Source of the DNA: Marine Group III euryarchaeote CG-Epi1 | GTDB lineage: Archaea > Thermoplasmatota > Poseidoniia > MGIII > CG-Epi1 | DNA length: 64,000 nt | Direction of reading: 5' to 3' | Assembly: GCA_001875345.1 (NCBI GenBank) | Contig: MIZA01000020.1 | Span: 1-64,000, forward strand | Part shown: positions 19,810 to 31,104 of the stretch, in pieces | Numbering within the stretch: position 1 is the stretch's first letter | Layout: each line of letters opens with the position of its first letter | Translations under genes and position numbers: made by a program | Notes under the pieces: model-generated | What the model saw: only the letters and a program-made list of their open reading frames with translations | The model's database searches: none | What the model was told of the DNA's origin: nothing

Positions 19810-19873
19810 ATTACATGCGGTATTTAGCATGGTTTAAAAGAAATACTCTTAATACCTCTCTTAATGCAATATT

Positions 19874-20419
19874 ATGGCATTAACTGAATCAACTATGGTT
19901 AACTTGGGCTCAAAAGCCCCTTATTTTAACTTACCAAATATAGATGGAAAGGACTTATCCATTGAAGATTTTACTAATGAAGTTCTAGTAGTCATATTTA
20001 CTTGCAATCACTGCCCATATGCAATGGCTGTAGAAGATCGAATAATCGAACTGGCTAATAATTACTCTTCGAATGTAGATTTTGTTCTAATTAGTTCAAA
20101 CGACGCTGATAACTACCCTGCAGATTCACCTGAAAAAATGGCTGAACAGGCTAAGAACAAAAATTATCCCTTTCCATATCTATTTGATGAAACGCAAGAT
20201 ATTGCAAAATCATACAGCGCAGTTTGCACTCCTGATATTTTCCTTTATGACGCAGATAGAAAATTAAAATATCGAGGAAGACTCGATGATAACTGGAAAG
20301 AGCCAGAAGGCGTTACTCGTGAGGAATTAAAGATGGCTATAGAAGCTACATTGAGAGGTAACGAAATAGAATTTATGCAAATACCTTCCATGGGCTGTAA
20401 CATCAAGTGGAAGAACTAA
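19874..20419 (+). CDS. thioredoxin/AhpC-TSA family protein
   Basis: GSKAPYFNLPNIDGKDLSIEDF, active-site-like FTCNHCPYA. Confidence 0.85.
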   Translation: MALTESTMVNLGSKAPYFNLPNIDGKDLSIEDFTNEVLVVIFTCNHCPYAMAVEDRIIELANNYSSNVDFVLISSNDADNYPADSPEKMAEQAKNKNYPFPYLFDETQDIAKSYSAVCTPDIFLYDADRKLKYRGRLDDNWKEPEGVTREELKMAIEATLRGNEIEFMQIPSMGCNIKWKN

Positions 20420-20652
20420 TCCTTATCAAACATTTTTTTAGTCTGTTTAATAGTTTCACCTGCAGAAATCAAGGCATCCCCGGTTGAATCTACAATGTCC
20501 CCAACTTTGTCAGTAACTCCTTCCGCATTATCTACTGCTTTTTTTGCTAAATCTTTAGACATGTCGGAAACTTTCTGAGCTAAGGATTTTAAATCTGCGA
20601 GTGCTTCGTCCAAACCTAGAGACTGAATTCCTTCTTTTTTCTTTTCTGACAT
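20416..20652 (-). CDS. small hypothetical LEA/amphipathic-helix-like protein
   Basis: 78-aa ORF filling the gap between two genes; repeated amphipathic K/D/A-rich heptads. Confidence 0.6.
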   Translation of the reverse strand: MSEKKKEGIQSLGLDEALADLKSLAQKVSDMSKDLAKKAVDNAEGVTDKVGDIVDSTGDALISAGETIKQTKKMFDKD

Positions 20653-20684
20653 ATCAATGCTAAATGATGCTTATACTTAAAGCA

Positions 20685-22447
<1,763 letters not shown>

Positions 22448-23203
22448 TTAATCTCTATCTATTCTAGGAGCAAGTAAAAACTTAACATTACCTTGGGCGC
22501 CTGTAACATCATCAACAGCCAAATCGGCATCAATCTTAACTGGGAGATCAGAACCTAACATTATATGAAGTATGCGATCCGCTGGAAGCGAATTAACCAT
22601 CAAGGAAAAATATTCCAGTGAAAATAATGAAGTACAATCTTCTGAGGAACTTAACTTTTCGAGCTGGTCTACTCCAAGTGATAAATCTACCCTGTTCTGA
22701 TTATCGCCTTCACATACTAACCTAAAATTATCTTTTGAAGTTGAGAGTGCAATGTGATCAGAAACTGCCTTTGAAGCCTTGATTCCCTGTCCTATTTCGC
22801 CGGAAGCAACACTTACCTTGGCAGGCAAATCAAGCGAAGGAACCTTTGGATCAGGCATGCCTGAAGTGTCAAGTAAAGGCATAGCTCTCGTTAAATTTCC
22901 GATATTGACTACTAACCTATTTAGCTCATCATCCTTCTCAAGAATAACCATTTCATCTTTACCAGCCATGGTTAACACACTCTTAAACTTATCAATATCT
23001 AAGCCCATTTGAATATCTGAAACTTCAAAGCTATCAAATGCAGTTTTCATAAGGTTAGCTTCAATCATCGCTACATGTGAAGGATCTACGGCTTTCACTT
23101 GAAGACCGTCTTCACTAACATTTATTTTTGCTTCATCGACTAATGATCCTACTGTTCCGATAAATTCTTTCAGGCTATCTGCTTTAATTCTGGCTTTAAA
23201 CAC
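22448..23203 (-). CDS. pcn: DNA polymerase sliding clamp (PCNA)
   Basis: GLQVKAVDPSHVAMIEANL; C-terminal NVKFLLAPRID; length. Confidence 0.95.
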   Translation of the reverse strand: MFKARIKADSLKEFIGTVGSLVDEAKINVSEDGLQVKAVDPSHVAMIEANLMKTAFDSFEVSDIQMGLDIDKFKSVLTMAGKDEMVILEKDDELNRLVVNIGNLTRAMPLLDTSGMPDPKVPSLDLPAKVSVASGEIGQGIKASKAVSDHIALSTSKDNFRLVCEGDNQNRVDLSLGVDQLEKLSSSEDCTSLFSLEYFSLMVNSLPADRILHIMLGSDLPVKIDADLAVDDVTGAQGNVKFLLAPRIDRD

Positions 23204-23323
23204 TACTTACCTCTGGTGTCGATTGGTGACCGATATTTAACTATTGTTTATGATTTTACTACTAGCATTAATCTAATATACTTGGTTCCGATGAATCATT
23301 AGTTTTACTCGTGGAGGAGTTTT

Positions 23324-23950
23324 TTGTCAGAAAAAGATTTGAAAAAAGGTACAACAACCATAGGATTAGTTTGTAAGGACGGTATAGTGATGGCTACAGA
23401 GATGAGAGCTACAATGGGAAACCTCATCGGTCATAAAACAACGAAGAAGCTTTTCAGAATATCAGATAACATGGGATTAACCGTTGCTGGTTTAGTAGGG
23501 GATGCGCAAATGCTTGCAAGATGGCTTTCCGCTGAAGTCAAACTCTATGAACTAAAGAATGGTACACACATGTCTCTAAAAGCTGCATCAACTTTGATGG
23601 CTAATATAATGAACGGAAGAAGATACATGCCATTTTGGGTTCAATTATTACTCGGAGGAATAGATTCTGAAGGTGGTCACGTTTACTCACTTGATGCTGC
23701 AGGAGGATCAATACCTGATAAGTTCCAGACAACAGGATCCGGATCACCCTTTGTATATGGTGTTTTAGAAGACAGATTTAAAGAAAATATGTCTGTCAAA
23801 GAAGGAAAAGAATTGGGAGTAAGAGCATTAACTGCAGCCATGAAAAGAGATTCAGCTTCAGGAGATGGCATCTCAATGTGTGTTATTGATTCAAAAGGAT
23901 ACCACAGTGTTTCATTTGAAGAAATAGAAAAAATTCAAGCTAACTTGTAG
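23324..23950 (+). CDS. psmB: proteasome subunit beta (TTG start, propeptide before T of GTTTIGL)
   Basis: KKGTTTIGLVCKDGIVMATEMRATMGNLI; TGSGSPFVYGVLED. Confidence 0.95.
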   Translation: MSEKDLKKGTTTIGLVCKDGIVMATEMRATMGNLIGHKTTKKLFRISDNMGLTVAGLVGDAQMLARWLSAEVKLYELKNGTHMSLKAASTLMANIMNGRRYMPFWVQLLLGGIDSEGGHVYSLDAAGGSIPDKFQTTGSGSPFVYGVLEDRFKENMSVKEGKELGVRALTAAMKRDSASGDGISMCVIDSKGYHSVSFEEIEKIQANL

Positions 23951-23978
23951 ACGAAAGTCAACAATTAAGGAAGGTCAA

Positions 23979-25901
23979 ATGGCCGTAGAGGACGTAATTA
24001 AATTAGTAAAGAAAGTCGCAACCGAAGTTATTCCAGACACTATCACATTCACTGATGTGAAAGTAGAAGCTTCTAACGTAGTACTGTATACACCTAATCT
24101 GGAAATATTTTCCGACAATAATGATTTAATCCGGAAATTAGCCCAAAATGTAAGGAAAAGAATAGTGATTAAGGCTGATTCTAGTGTTAGAAAGCCAATT
24201 ATAGCTGCTAAACAGAAACTTAAGGAAATATTGCCAGACGAAGCTGGCATTGTTGATACTAGGTTTGACGAAATAAATGGTGATGTAATTTTAGAAGCAA
24301 CTAATCCTGGAAGAGCTATCGGAAAACACGGCGTTGTTTTGAATCAGATTAGAAGGGAAATAGGCTGGAATCCCGTTATAATAAGATCATCACCAATGGA
24401 GTCTCGAACCTTAAAAGATATAAGAAATTATATGTTAGAAGATAAAGTGGCTGAAGGGCGAAAGAAATTCTTAACAAGGGTTGGCAAAAAAATATTCAGG
24501 GATACGATTCCAGGAGAGCAACACGTAAGAGTAACGGCTCTGGGAGGATATCGAGAAGTTGGAAGGTCGTGTCATCTTTTGATGACAAAAGATAGTAAAG
24601 TTTTGGTAGACTGTGGATTTAACCCCGGTAACGAAAAAGAACCGAGTCCATTTTTAAGTGCTCCTGAAGTAACACCTCTAGAAGGAATTGATGCTGTTGT
24701 ACTTACACATGCACATTTAGATCATTCAGCACTTTTACCTATGCTTTTCGTTTATGGCTTCGATGGGCCGATTTACTGCACCCCACCAACAAGAGAATTA
24801 TCTTCATTACTGCAAAATGATTTTATTAAGATTCAAAATTCTGAAGGTAAAAAAGTTCCCTACAATACCGAACAAATACGACAAGCAATAAGAAACACCA
24901 TACCCCTAAACTATGGAGACACTACTGATGTTTCACCGGATTTAAAGCTAACTTTTCACAATTCAGGACATATATTAGGTTCTGCTGCAGCCCATTTTCA
25001 CGTAGGTGACGGACAGTACAACCTTGTATTTTCAGGAGATATTAAATTTGAAAATACTTGGCTTTTCGACAGAGCAGTAAATCATTTTCCAAGACTAGAA
25101 GGATTAATTATGGAATCCACCTACGGAGGTTACAACGATTTTCAACCCGCTAGAGAGGAAGGTTCCCGTACGCTATATGAAATAATTAATAGAACCGTGG
25201 AGAAAAAAGGTAAAATTTTGATTCCTGTATTTGCTGTGGGAAGGTCACAAGAAGTTATGCTTGTTTTAGAGAAGCTTCATTCGGAAGGGAAATTGAAAGA
25301 TATGCCAGTTTATCTTGACGGAATGATATGGGAAGCTACTGCCTTACATTCAGCCTATCCAGAATACTTGAATAATAATTTAAGAAATAAGGTTTACCAA
25401 AATCAAGACAACCCTTTTAGATCTGAAATTTTTAATAAGGTAGAAAGCACCGAAATGAGACAAGAAATATGTGGTAGAGAAGAACCTGCTATTGTCTTGG
25501 CAACATCTGGCATGGTTAATGGTGGACCTGTAATGGAATATCTAAGGCACTGGGCACCAGATTTCAACAGTACTATGGTGTTTGTTGGATACCAAGCTGC
25601 CGGAACAATGGGTCAAAGAGTGCAGCAGGGTGCAAAAGAGATACACTTACATGATCGTGAGAAGGGAGGCACTATTCCAGTGAAAGTGAATATGAACATA
25701 GAAACTTGTGAAGGTTTCTCCGGACACAGTGATAAAAGGCAATTAATGAGATATTTAAGAACAATTCGACCAAGACCTAAGATTGTTCTGTTAAACCATG
25801 GAGACCCTCAAAAATGTGAGCAGTTTGCCAATGATATTAGAAGAAAGGTGAGGCTTGATGCTAGGGTCCCTAGTAATCTAGAAACTATAAGGTTCATGTA
25901 A
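23979..25901 (+). CDS. aCPSF1-type beta-CASP ribonuclease with N-terminal KH domains
   Basis: GRAIGKHGVVLNQI (KH); VVLTHAHLDHSALLP; SGHILGSAAAHFH; FSGDIKF; ATSGMVNGGPV; GFSGHSDKRQL. Confidence 0.96.
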   Translation: MAVEDVIKLVKKVATEVIPDTITFTDVKVEASNVVLYTPNLEIFSDNNDLIRKLAQNVRKRIVIKADSSVRKPIIAAKQKLKEILPDEAGIVDTRFDEINGDVILEATNPGRAIGKHGVVLNQIRREIGWNPVIIRSSPMESRTLKDIRNYMLEDKVAEGRKKFLTRVGKKIFRDTIPGEQHVRVTALGGYREVGRSCHLLMTKDSKVLVDCGFNPGNEKEPSPFLSAPEVTPLEGIDAVVLTHAHLDHSALLPMLFVYGFDGPIYCTPPTRELSSLLQNDFIKIQNSEGKKVPYNTEQIRQAIRNTIPLNYGDTTDVSPDLKLTFHNSGHILGSAAAHFHVGDGQYNLVFSGDIKFENTWLFDRAVNHFPRLEGLIMESTYGGYNDFQPAREEGSRTLYEIINRTVEKKGKILIPVFAVGRSQEVMLVLEKLHSEGKLKDMPVYLDGMIWEATALHSAYPEYLNNNLRNKVYQNQDNPFRSEIFNKVESTEMRQEICGREEPAIVLATSGMVNGGPVMEYLRHWAPDFNSTMVFVGYQAAGTMGQRVQQGAKEIHLHDREKGGTIPVKVNMNIETCEGFSGHSDKRQLMRYLRTIRPRPKIVLLNHGDPQKCEQFANDIRRKVRLDARVPSNLETIRFM

Positions 25902-25902
25902 T

Positions 25903-26127
25903 ATGAAAAGTGTTGAGGATAAGATTATTGAAGTTCTAAATGAATTAGAGAAATGGGAAAATCGAAGAGAAAAAGTAAAAGAACGTTATGATAGGGGAGA
26001 TGCCGATAAAACTGAGATCGAAAGAATAAATGAACAAATCTCACACTACAAGAATCTATTAAGCGACATGAAAAAGAAAATGAATAGTACTGACATCTCA
26101 AGAACTATAGCTAGAAGTGGTAACTAA
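25903..26127 (+). CDS. small coiled-coil hypothetical protein
   Basis: 74-aa ORF starting 1 nt after the aCPSF1 stop codon; charged heptads. Confidence 0.65.
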   Translation: MKSVEDKIIEVLNELEKWENRREKVKERYDRGDADKTEIERINEQISHYKNLLSDMKKKMNSTDISRTIARSGN

Positions 26128-26161
26128 TAATTAATATCCTACCTTTACTGGATAAATACTA

Positions 26162-26235
26162 GGTGAGGTGGCAGAGCCCGGCTATGCACGCGACTGCAGA
26201 TCGCGACCACGGGAGTTCGAATCTCTCCCTCACCA
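26162..26235 (+). tRNA. tRNA-Cys (GCA); CCA encoded at 26236-26238
   Basis: acceptor GGTGAGG/CCTCACC, anticodon arm CGCGA-CTGCAGA-TCGCG (anticodon GCA), T-arm GGGAG-TTCGAAT-CTCTC. Confidence 0.96.
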
Positions 26236-26238
26236 CCA

Positions 26239-27918
26239 CTACATTCTGTCTGGAGCTTCAACTCCCAGAATGTCTAATGCATCAAATAAAATTCTTTTGG
26301 AACTGCTTACTAAATTAATTCTAAGAGCTTCATTAGTATCTCCAATTACCTTACAATCACGATAAAAATTATTAAATTTTGAAGATAATTGATGGACATA
26401 ATTTGGGATAATATGAATTGCAAACTTATCTACTGCAGATTCAACCGTTTTTGGCCATTTAGCCATTGTTCTAATAAGTTCTATTTCAGACTCAACTAAA
26501 TCGCTGTCAAGCTTGGAATTAGGAATACTAGCTTCATATCTGCGTAAAATTGAAGACATCCTAGCATGAGAATACATTGCAAAAGGTGCTGAATCGCCCT
26601 GTATGCTTAATGCATCATCTATGCTAAATGTGAACCCTTTCTCAGGTTGAACTTTAAGTACATTATATCTCAGTGAACCTATTCCTATTTTCTCTGAAAG
26701 CAACCGTTTTTGGTTATCAGACATGTCCACCTCTCTTAGTCTTTCAAGGGATGCGTCGACAATTTGATCCATCATATCATCTAAGTATACAACACGACCT
26801 GCTCTAGTCGACATCTTTCCTCCAGGAAGATTAACAAATGAATAAAATAGATTGTCAGGCTTATTAGAATCCAATTCTTCAAGTGCTATATTCAGTAAAT
26901 TACTTTGGAGTTTGTGATCTTCTCCCAAAATGTTGAGTGCTTTATTGAATCTAGTAAATTTATTAAGATGATAGGCTATGTCTCTAGTAGTGTACAAGCT
27001 TAAACCATTATTTCGAGTAAAGAAAAACTTTTGATTCCTACCTGCTATATTCTTCCCTTCTAAATCTAAGTAAAAAGCACCTTTTTCTTCAGAACATATG
27101 TTACTCTTCTTTAGAGATTTGATCACGACATTAACGCTACCATCAAGAATTAAATCTGATTCATGGAAATATGAATCTGCCTCAGCATTCAATCGCTTAA
27201 GTGAGGACTTCATACCAGAAAGCATCATTTCTGCAGCCTCTTTGACTTCCATTAAAGATTCTTTATCTCCGCTTTCAATGAGTTCCATTTTCTTATAAAT
27301 TTCAGATTTAATGTCATCGTCGCTCTTTAAAGCGTCAGAAGCCTGTCTATAACATTCGACCAATTTATGATCTTGCTTCTTCGAATCTCCGCCCTTAAAA
27401 TTTTTAATTCCGTAAGCCACAGTAGCTGCTTGCCTACCTGTATCATTTACATAATATTCTGTTGAAACTTCATACCCATAATACTTAAGAAGTCTGGAAA
27501 CACTGTCCCCAATAATTGGATTTCGTGCCCTACCCATATGAAAAGGGCCTGTTGCATTAGCTGAAGTGTGTTCTAATAAGATGGAATCGGGCTTTGAAAC
27601 TCCTCTTCCGTATTCACTATTATTAATCTCACCAAATATGTCTTCAAATAAAAAATCCCAATCTAGCACTATATTACAAAAAGCCTTAACCACAAAAGTT
27701 TCTTTGATTAATTTGATATGAGATATCATCTCAGAAACATTTTTTGCAACTTCTTCAGGACTTTTCTTTAGAGATTGTGCCCCAGGAAAGCAGATTATAG
27801 ATATATCACCTTGAATTGGATTCTCATCTATGGGGAGTATCGGGTATTTATTCTCCTTAAATATTTTATTAATATCTGAAATTACTGAAAGTTTAGCTTC
27901 CTCTAAATTTCTGCTCAC
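26239..27918 (-). CDS. argS: arginyl-tRNA synthetase
   Basis: EHTSANATGPFHMGRARNPIIGDSVSRLLKYYG; YVNDTGRQ; FVNLPGGKMSTRAGRVV. Confidence 0.95.
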   Translation of the reverse strand: MSRNLEEAKLSVISDINKIFKENKYPILPIDENPIQGDISIICFPGAQSLKKSPEEVAKNVSEMISHIKLIKETFVVKAFCNIVLDWDFLFEDIFGEINNSEYGRGVSKPDSILLEHTSANATGPFHMGRARNPIIGDSVSRLLKYYGYEVSTEYYVNDTGRQAATVAYGIKNFKGGDSKKQDHKLVECYRQASDALKSDDDIKSEIYKKMELIESGDKESLMEVKEAAEMMLSGMKSSLKRLNAEADSYFHESDLILDGSVNVVIKSLKKSNICSEEKGAFYLDLEGKNIAGRNQKFFFTRNNGLSLYTTRDIAYHLNKFTRFNKALNILGEDHKLQSNLLNIALEELDSNKPDNLFYSFVNLPGGKMSTRAGRVVYLDDMMDQIVDASLERLREVDMSDNQKRLLSEKIGIGSLRYNVLKVQPEKGFTFSIDDALSIQGDSAPFAMYSHARMSSILRRYEASIPNSKLDSDLVESEIELIRTMAKWPKTVESAVDKFAIHIIPNYVHQLSSKFNNFYRDCKVIGDTNEALRINLVSSSKRILFDALDILGVEAPDRM

Positions 27919-27948
27919 AATTATATGTAAATATATGTTGTTTTAAAC

Positions 27949-28707
27949 TTATCCAATATATCTTGGAACTGAATTATTAGTATCTGATGGAACTTGTTCA
28001 GTCACTTTCTGTAATTCTTTTTCAAGAGAGGCCGCTTCCTCTAGAAGTGGCTTAGGATCTAAGTCAATCTCTAATAATAATTTATCTATTGCCTCAATAA
28101 TCTTAGAAGCAGCAAGTGCATCTGGAATATCCTCTTCAACTTCAGCAAGAAGACCTAAAACGTTTACCGAGCGCAATCTTCCCTGATTCAACATAACTCC
28201 AGTGAAACCTCCAATAGTTCCAAATTCAAAAGGAGTTACTTTAGCATTACTTATCCAATCTTTTGAGGCCTCCGTGGAACTTACTCCGTAAACAATACTA
28301 TCCTTATCCTCGTTTTTCTGGGGAATCGAAAATCCTTCGCCAATTATAAAACTCGTACATCCTTTTTCTTTAGCCCAATCAAAAATACAGTCAACCAAGT
28401 CTTTCGTTACAGAAACTGGTGGAACAAAATCACTTACGCATATGACTATTTGGTTACATTTCCCATCGTTACAAATCTGCTCGCCGGCGTAAAGCCTCAT
28501 AGGATGATTAGGAATACCATCCTTAACTACAGATATTGAAGGGAATGCTGGACCATCGATAATTCCTACTTGCTTAAGCTTAAGATTATTAACCAAAAAG
28601 TTTGCTACTATATTACCAACTAGGCCAACCCCAGGTAGACCACAAATAAATGTCGAACCCTTAAAATTTTTACCAGAGGTTTGGTGTATTATTATATTGC
28701 TACTCAT
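27949..28707 (-). CDS. PAC2 family (proteasome assembly chaperone-like) protein
   Basis: STFICGLPGVGLVGNIVANFLVNNLKLKQVG; length and archaeal PAC2 features. Confidence 0.88.
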   Translation of the reverse strand: MSSNIIIHQTSGKNFKGSTFICGLPGVGLVGNIVANFLVNNLKLKQVGIIDGPAFPSISVVKDGIPNHPMRLYAGEQICNDGKCNQIVICVSDFVPPVSVTKDLVDCIFDWAKEKGCTSFIIGEGFSIPQKNEDKDSIVYGVSSTEASKDWISNAKVTPFEFGTIGGFTGVMLNQGRLRSVNVLGLLAEVEEDIPDALAASKIIEAIDKLLLEIDLDPKPLLEEAASLEKELQKVTEQVPSDTNNSVPRYIG

Positions 28708-29048
28708 AGAAGTTCATCTAAATCTGCATCTTCCTCAAGATCAGGTAAATCAGAATCATCATCTAACAAGTCGCCCAGGTCATCGTCTATTTCCTCTTCA
28801 TCATCAGAATCATTAAAATCTTCTTTAAGTGAACCTCCACCAACAACTTTCAACCTTGTCCAAAGTGAAAATTCAGTAATATCGCTGCGACTTGCAAACC
28901 TTTTCGCATCGCTTACTGTTCTAAATTTTCCAAGAACAGGGTCACCTTCACCTGGCTCTGCAGGTAACATTACGTATCTCTCTTTATTTACGATATCGCC
29001 AACAAGAAGACGGACAGCTTTGAGTACTTCGGGATTCGATTCAGACAT
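28704..29048 (-). CDS. hypothetical protein with strongly acidic C-terminus, coupled to PAC2 gene
   Basis: 114-aa ORF overlapping the PAC2 start by 4 nt; tail DDEEEIDDDLGDLLDDDSDLPDLEEDADLDELL. Confidence 0.75.
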   Translation of the reverse strand: MSESNPEVLKAVRLLVGDIVNKERYVMLPAEPGEGDPVLGKFRTVSDAKRFASRSDITEFSLWTRLKVVGGGSLKEDFNDSDDEEEIDDDLGDLLDDDSDLPDLEEDADLDELL

Positions 29049-29124
29049 ATTAACTCTAGCATACCTAGCTAACCACGTTTAAATACTTTTTTGGTAACTC
29101 CAATAAAACCAAAGCAGTTAATTA

Positions 29125-30168
29125 ATGGCTCGTTTCGGTACAAATATGTCTGATCGTAAATCACTAGTAATGAGAGGAGTTTCAGAATGTGTTACTGAGG
29201 ATGAATTAGATAATTTGCTAACAAATAAAGAAACACCAAGAGCTTACGTCGGATTTGAGCCCTCAGGATTATTGCATGCTGGATCTCTGGTTCCCATGCT
29301 AAAATGTAAGGAACTTGTTGATGCAGGGTTTGAAGTGACAATTCTTTTGGCTGATTGGCACGGATACATTAATGATAAACTTGGAGGTAGTTGGGATAAC
29401 TTGAATGCAGGTGTAGAGTATCAAAGGCAAATGTTTTCCGTTTTTTGTCCAGGCGTTAAGTTCAAAACTGCAAGTGAAATCGTTAGTGAAGACGGTTACT
29501 GGGAAATGGTTCTACGTATTTCTAAAGCAAGTAGCTTGAAGAGAATGCGAAGAGCATTATCAATAATGGGAAGAGATGAAAAAGATGGCGATAAAGACAT
29601 GTCTAAATTTTTCTATCCTGCGATGCAAGCTGCAGACATCTACGCTTTAGAGGCTGATTTGGCTCTCGGTGGGATGGATCAAAGGCACGCGCACATGTTG
29701 GCGAGAGACGCTGCAGATAAATTGAAATTGCGTAAACCTGTTGCACTTCATACGCCACTCCTTGGATCGTTATCTGGACCTGGTAGAATGGATACTGATG
29801 TTAAAATGTCTAAATCAGACCCAAGAGGAACCTTGTTAATTCATGATGATAAGAAAAAGCTGACTAAGAAATTGTCAAAAGCATACTGTCCCCCAGAAAG
29901 AGAAGGAAATCCAGTTCTTGACCTCTGGCAACATTTGCTTGAACCAGCACTTGGTAAAATAGTAATTGAAAGGCCTGAAAAGTTTGGAGGAAATTTAGAA
30001 TTTAAATCGTACGAAAAATTAGAGTTGGCGTATACATCTGGCTCATTACACCCTCTCGATTTAAAAAATGGAACCGCAGCAGCCCTATTCGAAATAGTAA
30101 AACCATTACAGGATTCTTGTGCGGCAGAACCTGCAAACTACGAAAAATTACTATCTGCAATTCAATAG
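29125..30168 (+). CDS. tyrS: tyrosyl-tRNA synthetase
   Basis: AYVGFEPSGLLHAGSLVPMLK; ALGGMDQRHAHMLARD; KMSKS; TTTAAATA box at 29078-29085. Confidence 0.94.
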   Translation: MARFGTNMSDRKSLVMRGVSECVTEDELDNLLTNKETPRAYVGFEPSGLLHAGSLVPMLKCKELVDAGFEVTILLADWHGYINDKLGGSWDNLNAGVEYQRQMFSVFCPGVKFKTASEIVSEDGYWEMVLRISKASSLKRMRRALSIMGRDEKDGDKDMSKFFYPAMQAADIYALEADLALGGMDQRHAHMLARDAADKLKLRKPVALHTPLLGSLSGPGRMDTDVKMSKSDPRGTLLIHDDKKKLTKKLSKAYCPPEREGNPVLDLWQHLLEPALGKIVIERPEKFGGNLEFKSYEKLELAYTSGSLHPLDLKNGTAAALFEIVKPLQDSCAAEPANYEKLLSAIQ

Positions 30169-30522
30169 TTTAGGAGGCACTTTACTTGATATTCCAGAAA
30201 TATCTGGTGTATTTGGAATTGTCAAAATCATTTCAGCAATCCACTCTCTAAATTCTATTAAATTAATTTTCCTGTAATCTTCTGGAAATGTATGCAATAA
30301 TTCAGGTAACTGCCTCATTAGTCTCTGAGCGGCTCCCAAATTTCCTGTTTCAATATGTACTGCGAGAGCATCTGCTTGAGCTAATGTTTGAACTGTATCT
30401 TTCTCATCACGATTATCTAATTCAAGCCAAATATCTTCAAAAATTTCATGAGCTTCGTGATAATCTCCCCTGTTATGCTCCTTTATTGCCCTTTCCCAAA
30501 GTTCGTTTATAAATTCAGACAT
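30151..30522 (-). CDS. DUF309 family protein
   Basis: RAIKEHNRGDYHEAHEIFEDIWLEL motif (F/YxxHExxExxW-like). Confidence 0.75.
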   Translation of the reverse strand: MSEFINELWERAIKEHNRGDYHEAHEIFEDIWLELDNRDEKDTVQTLAQADALAVHIETGNLGAAQRLMRQLPELLHTFPEDYRKINLIEFREWIAEMILTIPNTPDISGISSKVPPKLLNCR

Positions 30523-30525
30523 TAA

Positions 30526-31104
30526 TCAATGCCAGCGATGATATGCGGGGTGGCCTTCTTTTACAGCAACAAATAAGCCCCGACCCGTCGCACATGTCTT
30601 GCCATCTGCTTTTAACTCGATTATAACTTCAGCCCGGTCTTCCTGCAAAGCTAAAACTCTACTGTTTAATTTTAACTTTATTCCTAGAGGAGTTGGTCGC
30701 TTTAACTTAATTTCATACTGGGCAGTTACCGTACACTGTGGCTTTTCCCAATCGTTCTTATCCATTATTGCCATTGCTGCCGTCCAATTACCGTGACAGT
30801 CAATCAGCGAACCTATAATGCCACCATTAATCACTCCAGGAAAAGCTTGATGTTTTTCTTCACATTTAAACTCTGCTATTAGACCGCCGTTGGAACGATA
30901 AGACTTAAGCTGTAGACCGTCTTTGTTGGAGGGGCCACAGCCGAAACATATAGAATTGGGGGCAAATTCATCTTGTACAGGAAGGCCACTCAAAACCAGA
31001 TTTTTATTATCAGTCTTAATTTGTATGTCTACCTTATCTGATGGACTGCAATTAGAGCAGCTGTGATCTGAAGAAAAGGAATCTTCAACCGAATTATCGC
31101 TCAT
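30526..31104 (-). CDS. PaaI-like hotdog-fold thioesterase
   Basis: CFGCGPSNKDGLQLKSY...KHQAFPGVINGGIIGSLIDCHGNWTA. Confidence 0.82.
   Translation of the reverse strand: MSDNSVEDSFSSDHSCSNCSPSDKVDIQIKTDNKNLVLSGLPVQDEFAPNSICFGCGPSNKDGLQLKSYRSNGGLIAEFKCEEKHQAFPGVINGGIIGSLIDCHGNWTAAMAIMDKNDWEKPQCTVTAQYEIKLKRPTPLGIKLKLNSRVLALQEDRAEVIIELKADGKTCATGRGLFVAVKEGHPAYHRWH

Noticed and set aside
23204-23323. Near-direct repeat GGTGTCGAT / GGTGACCGAT upstream of pcn
   Set aside because: Short and imperfect; no support from other promoters in the window.
28681-29082. 133-aa Ser-rich plus-strand ORF
   Set aside because: Antisense to the acidic-tailed protein; the poly-Ser stretch is the complement of Asp/Glu codons.
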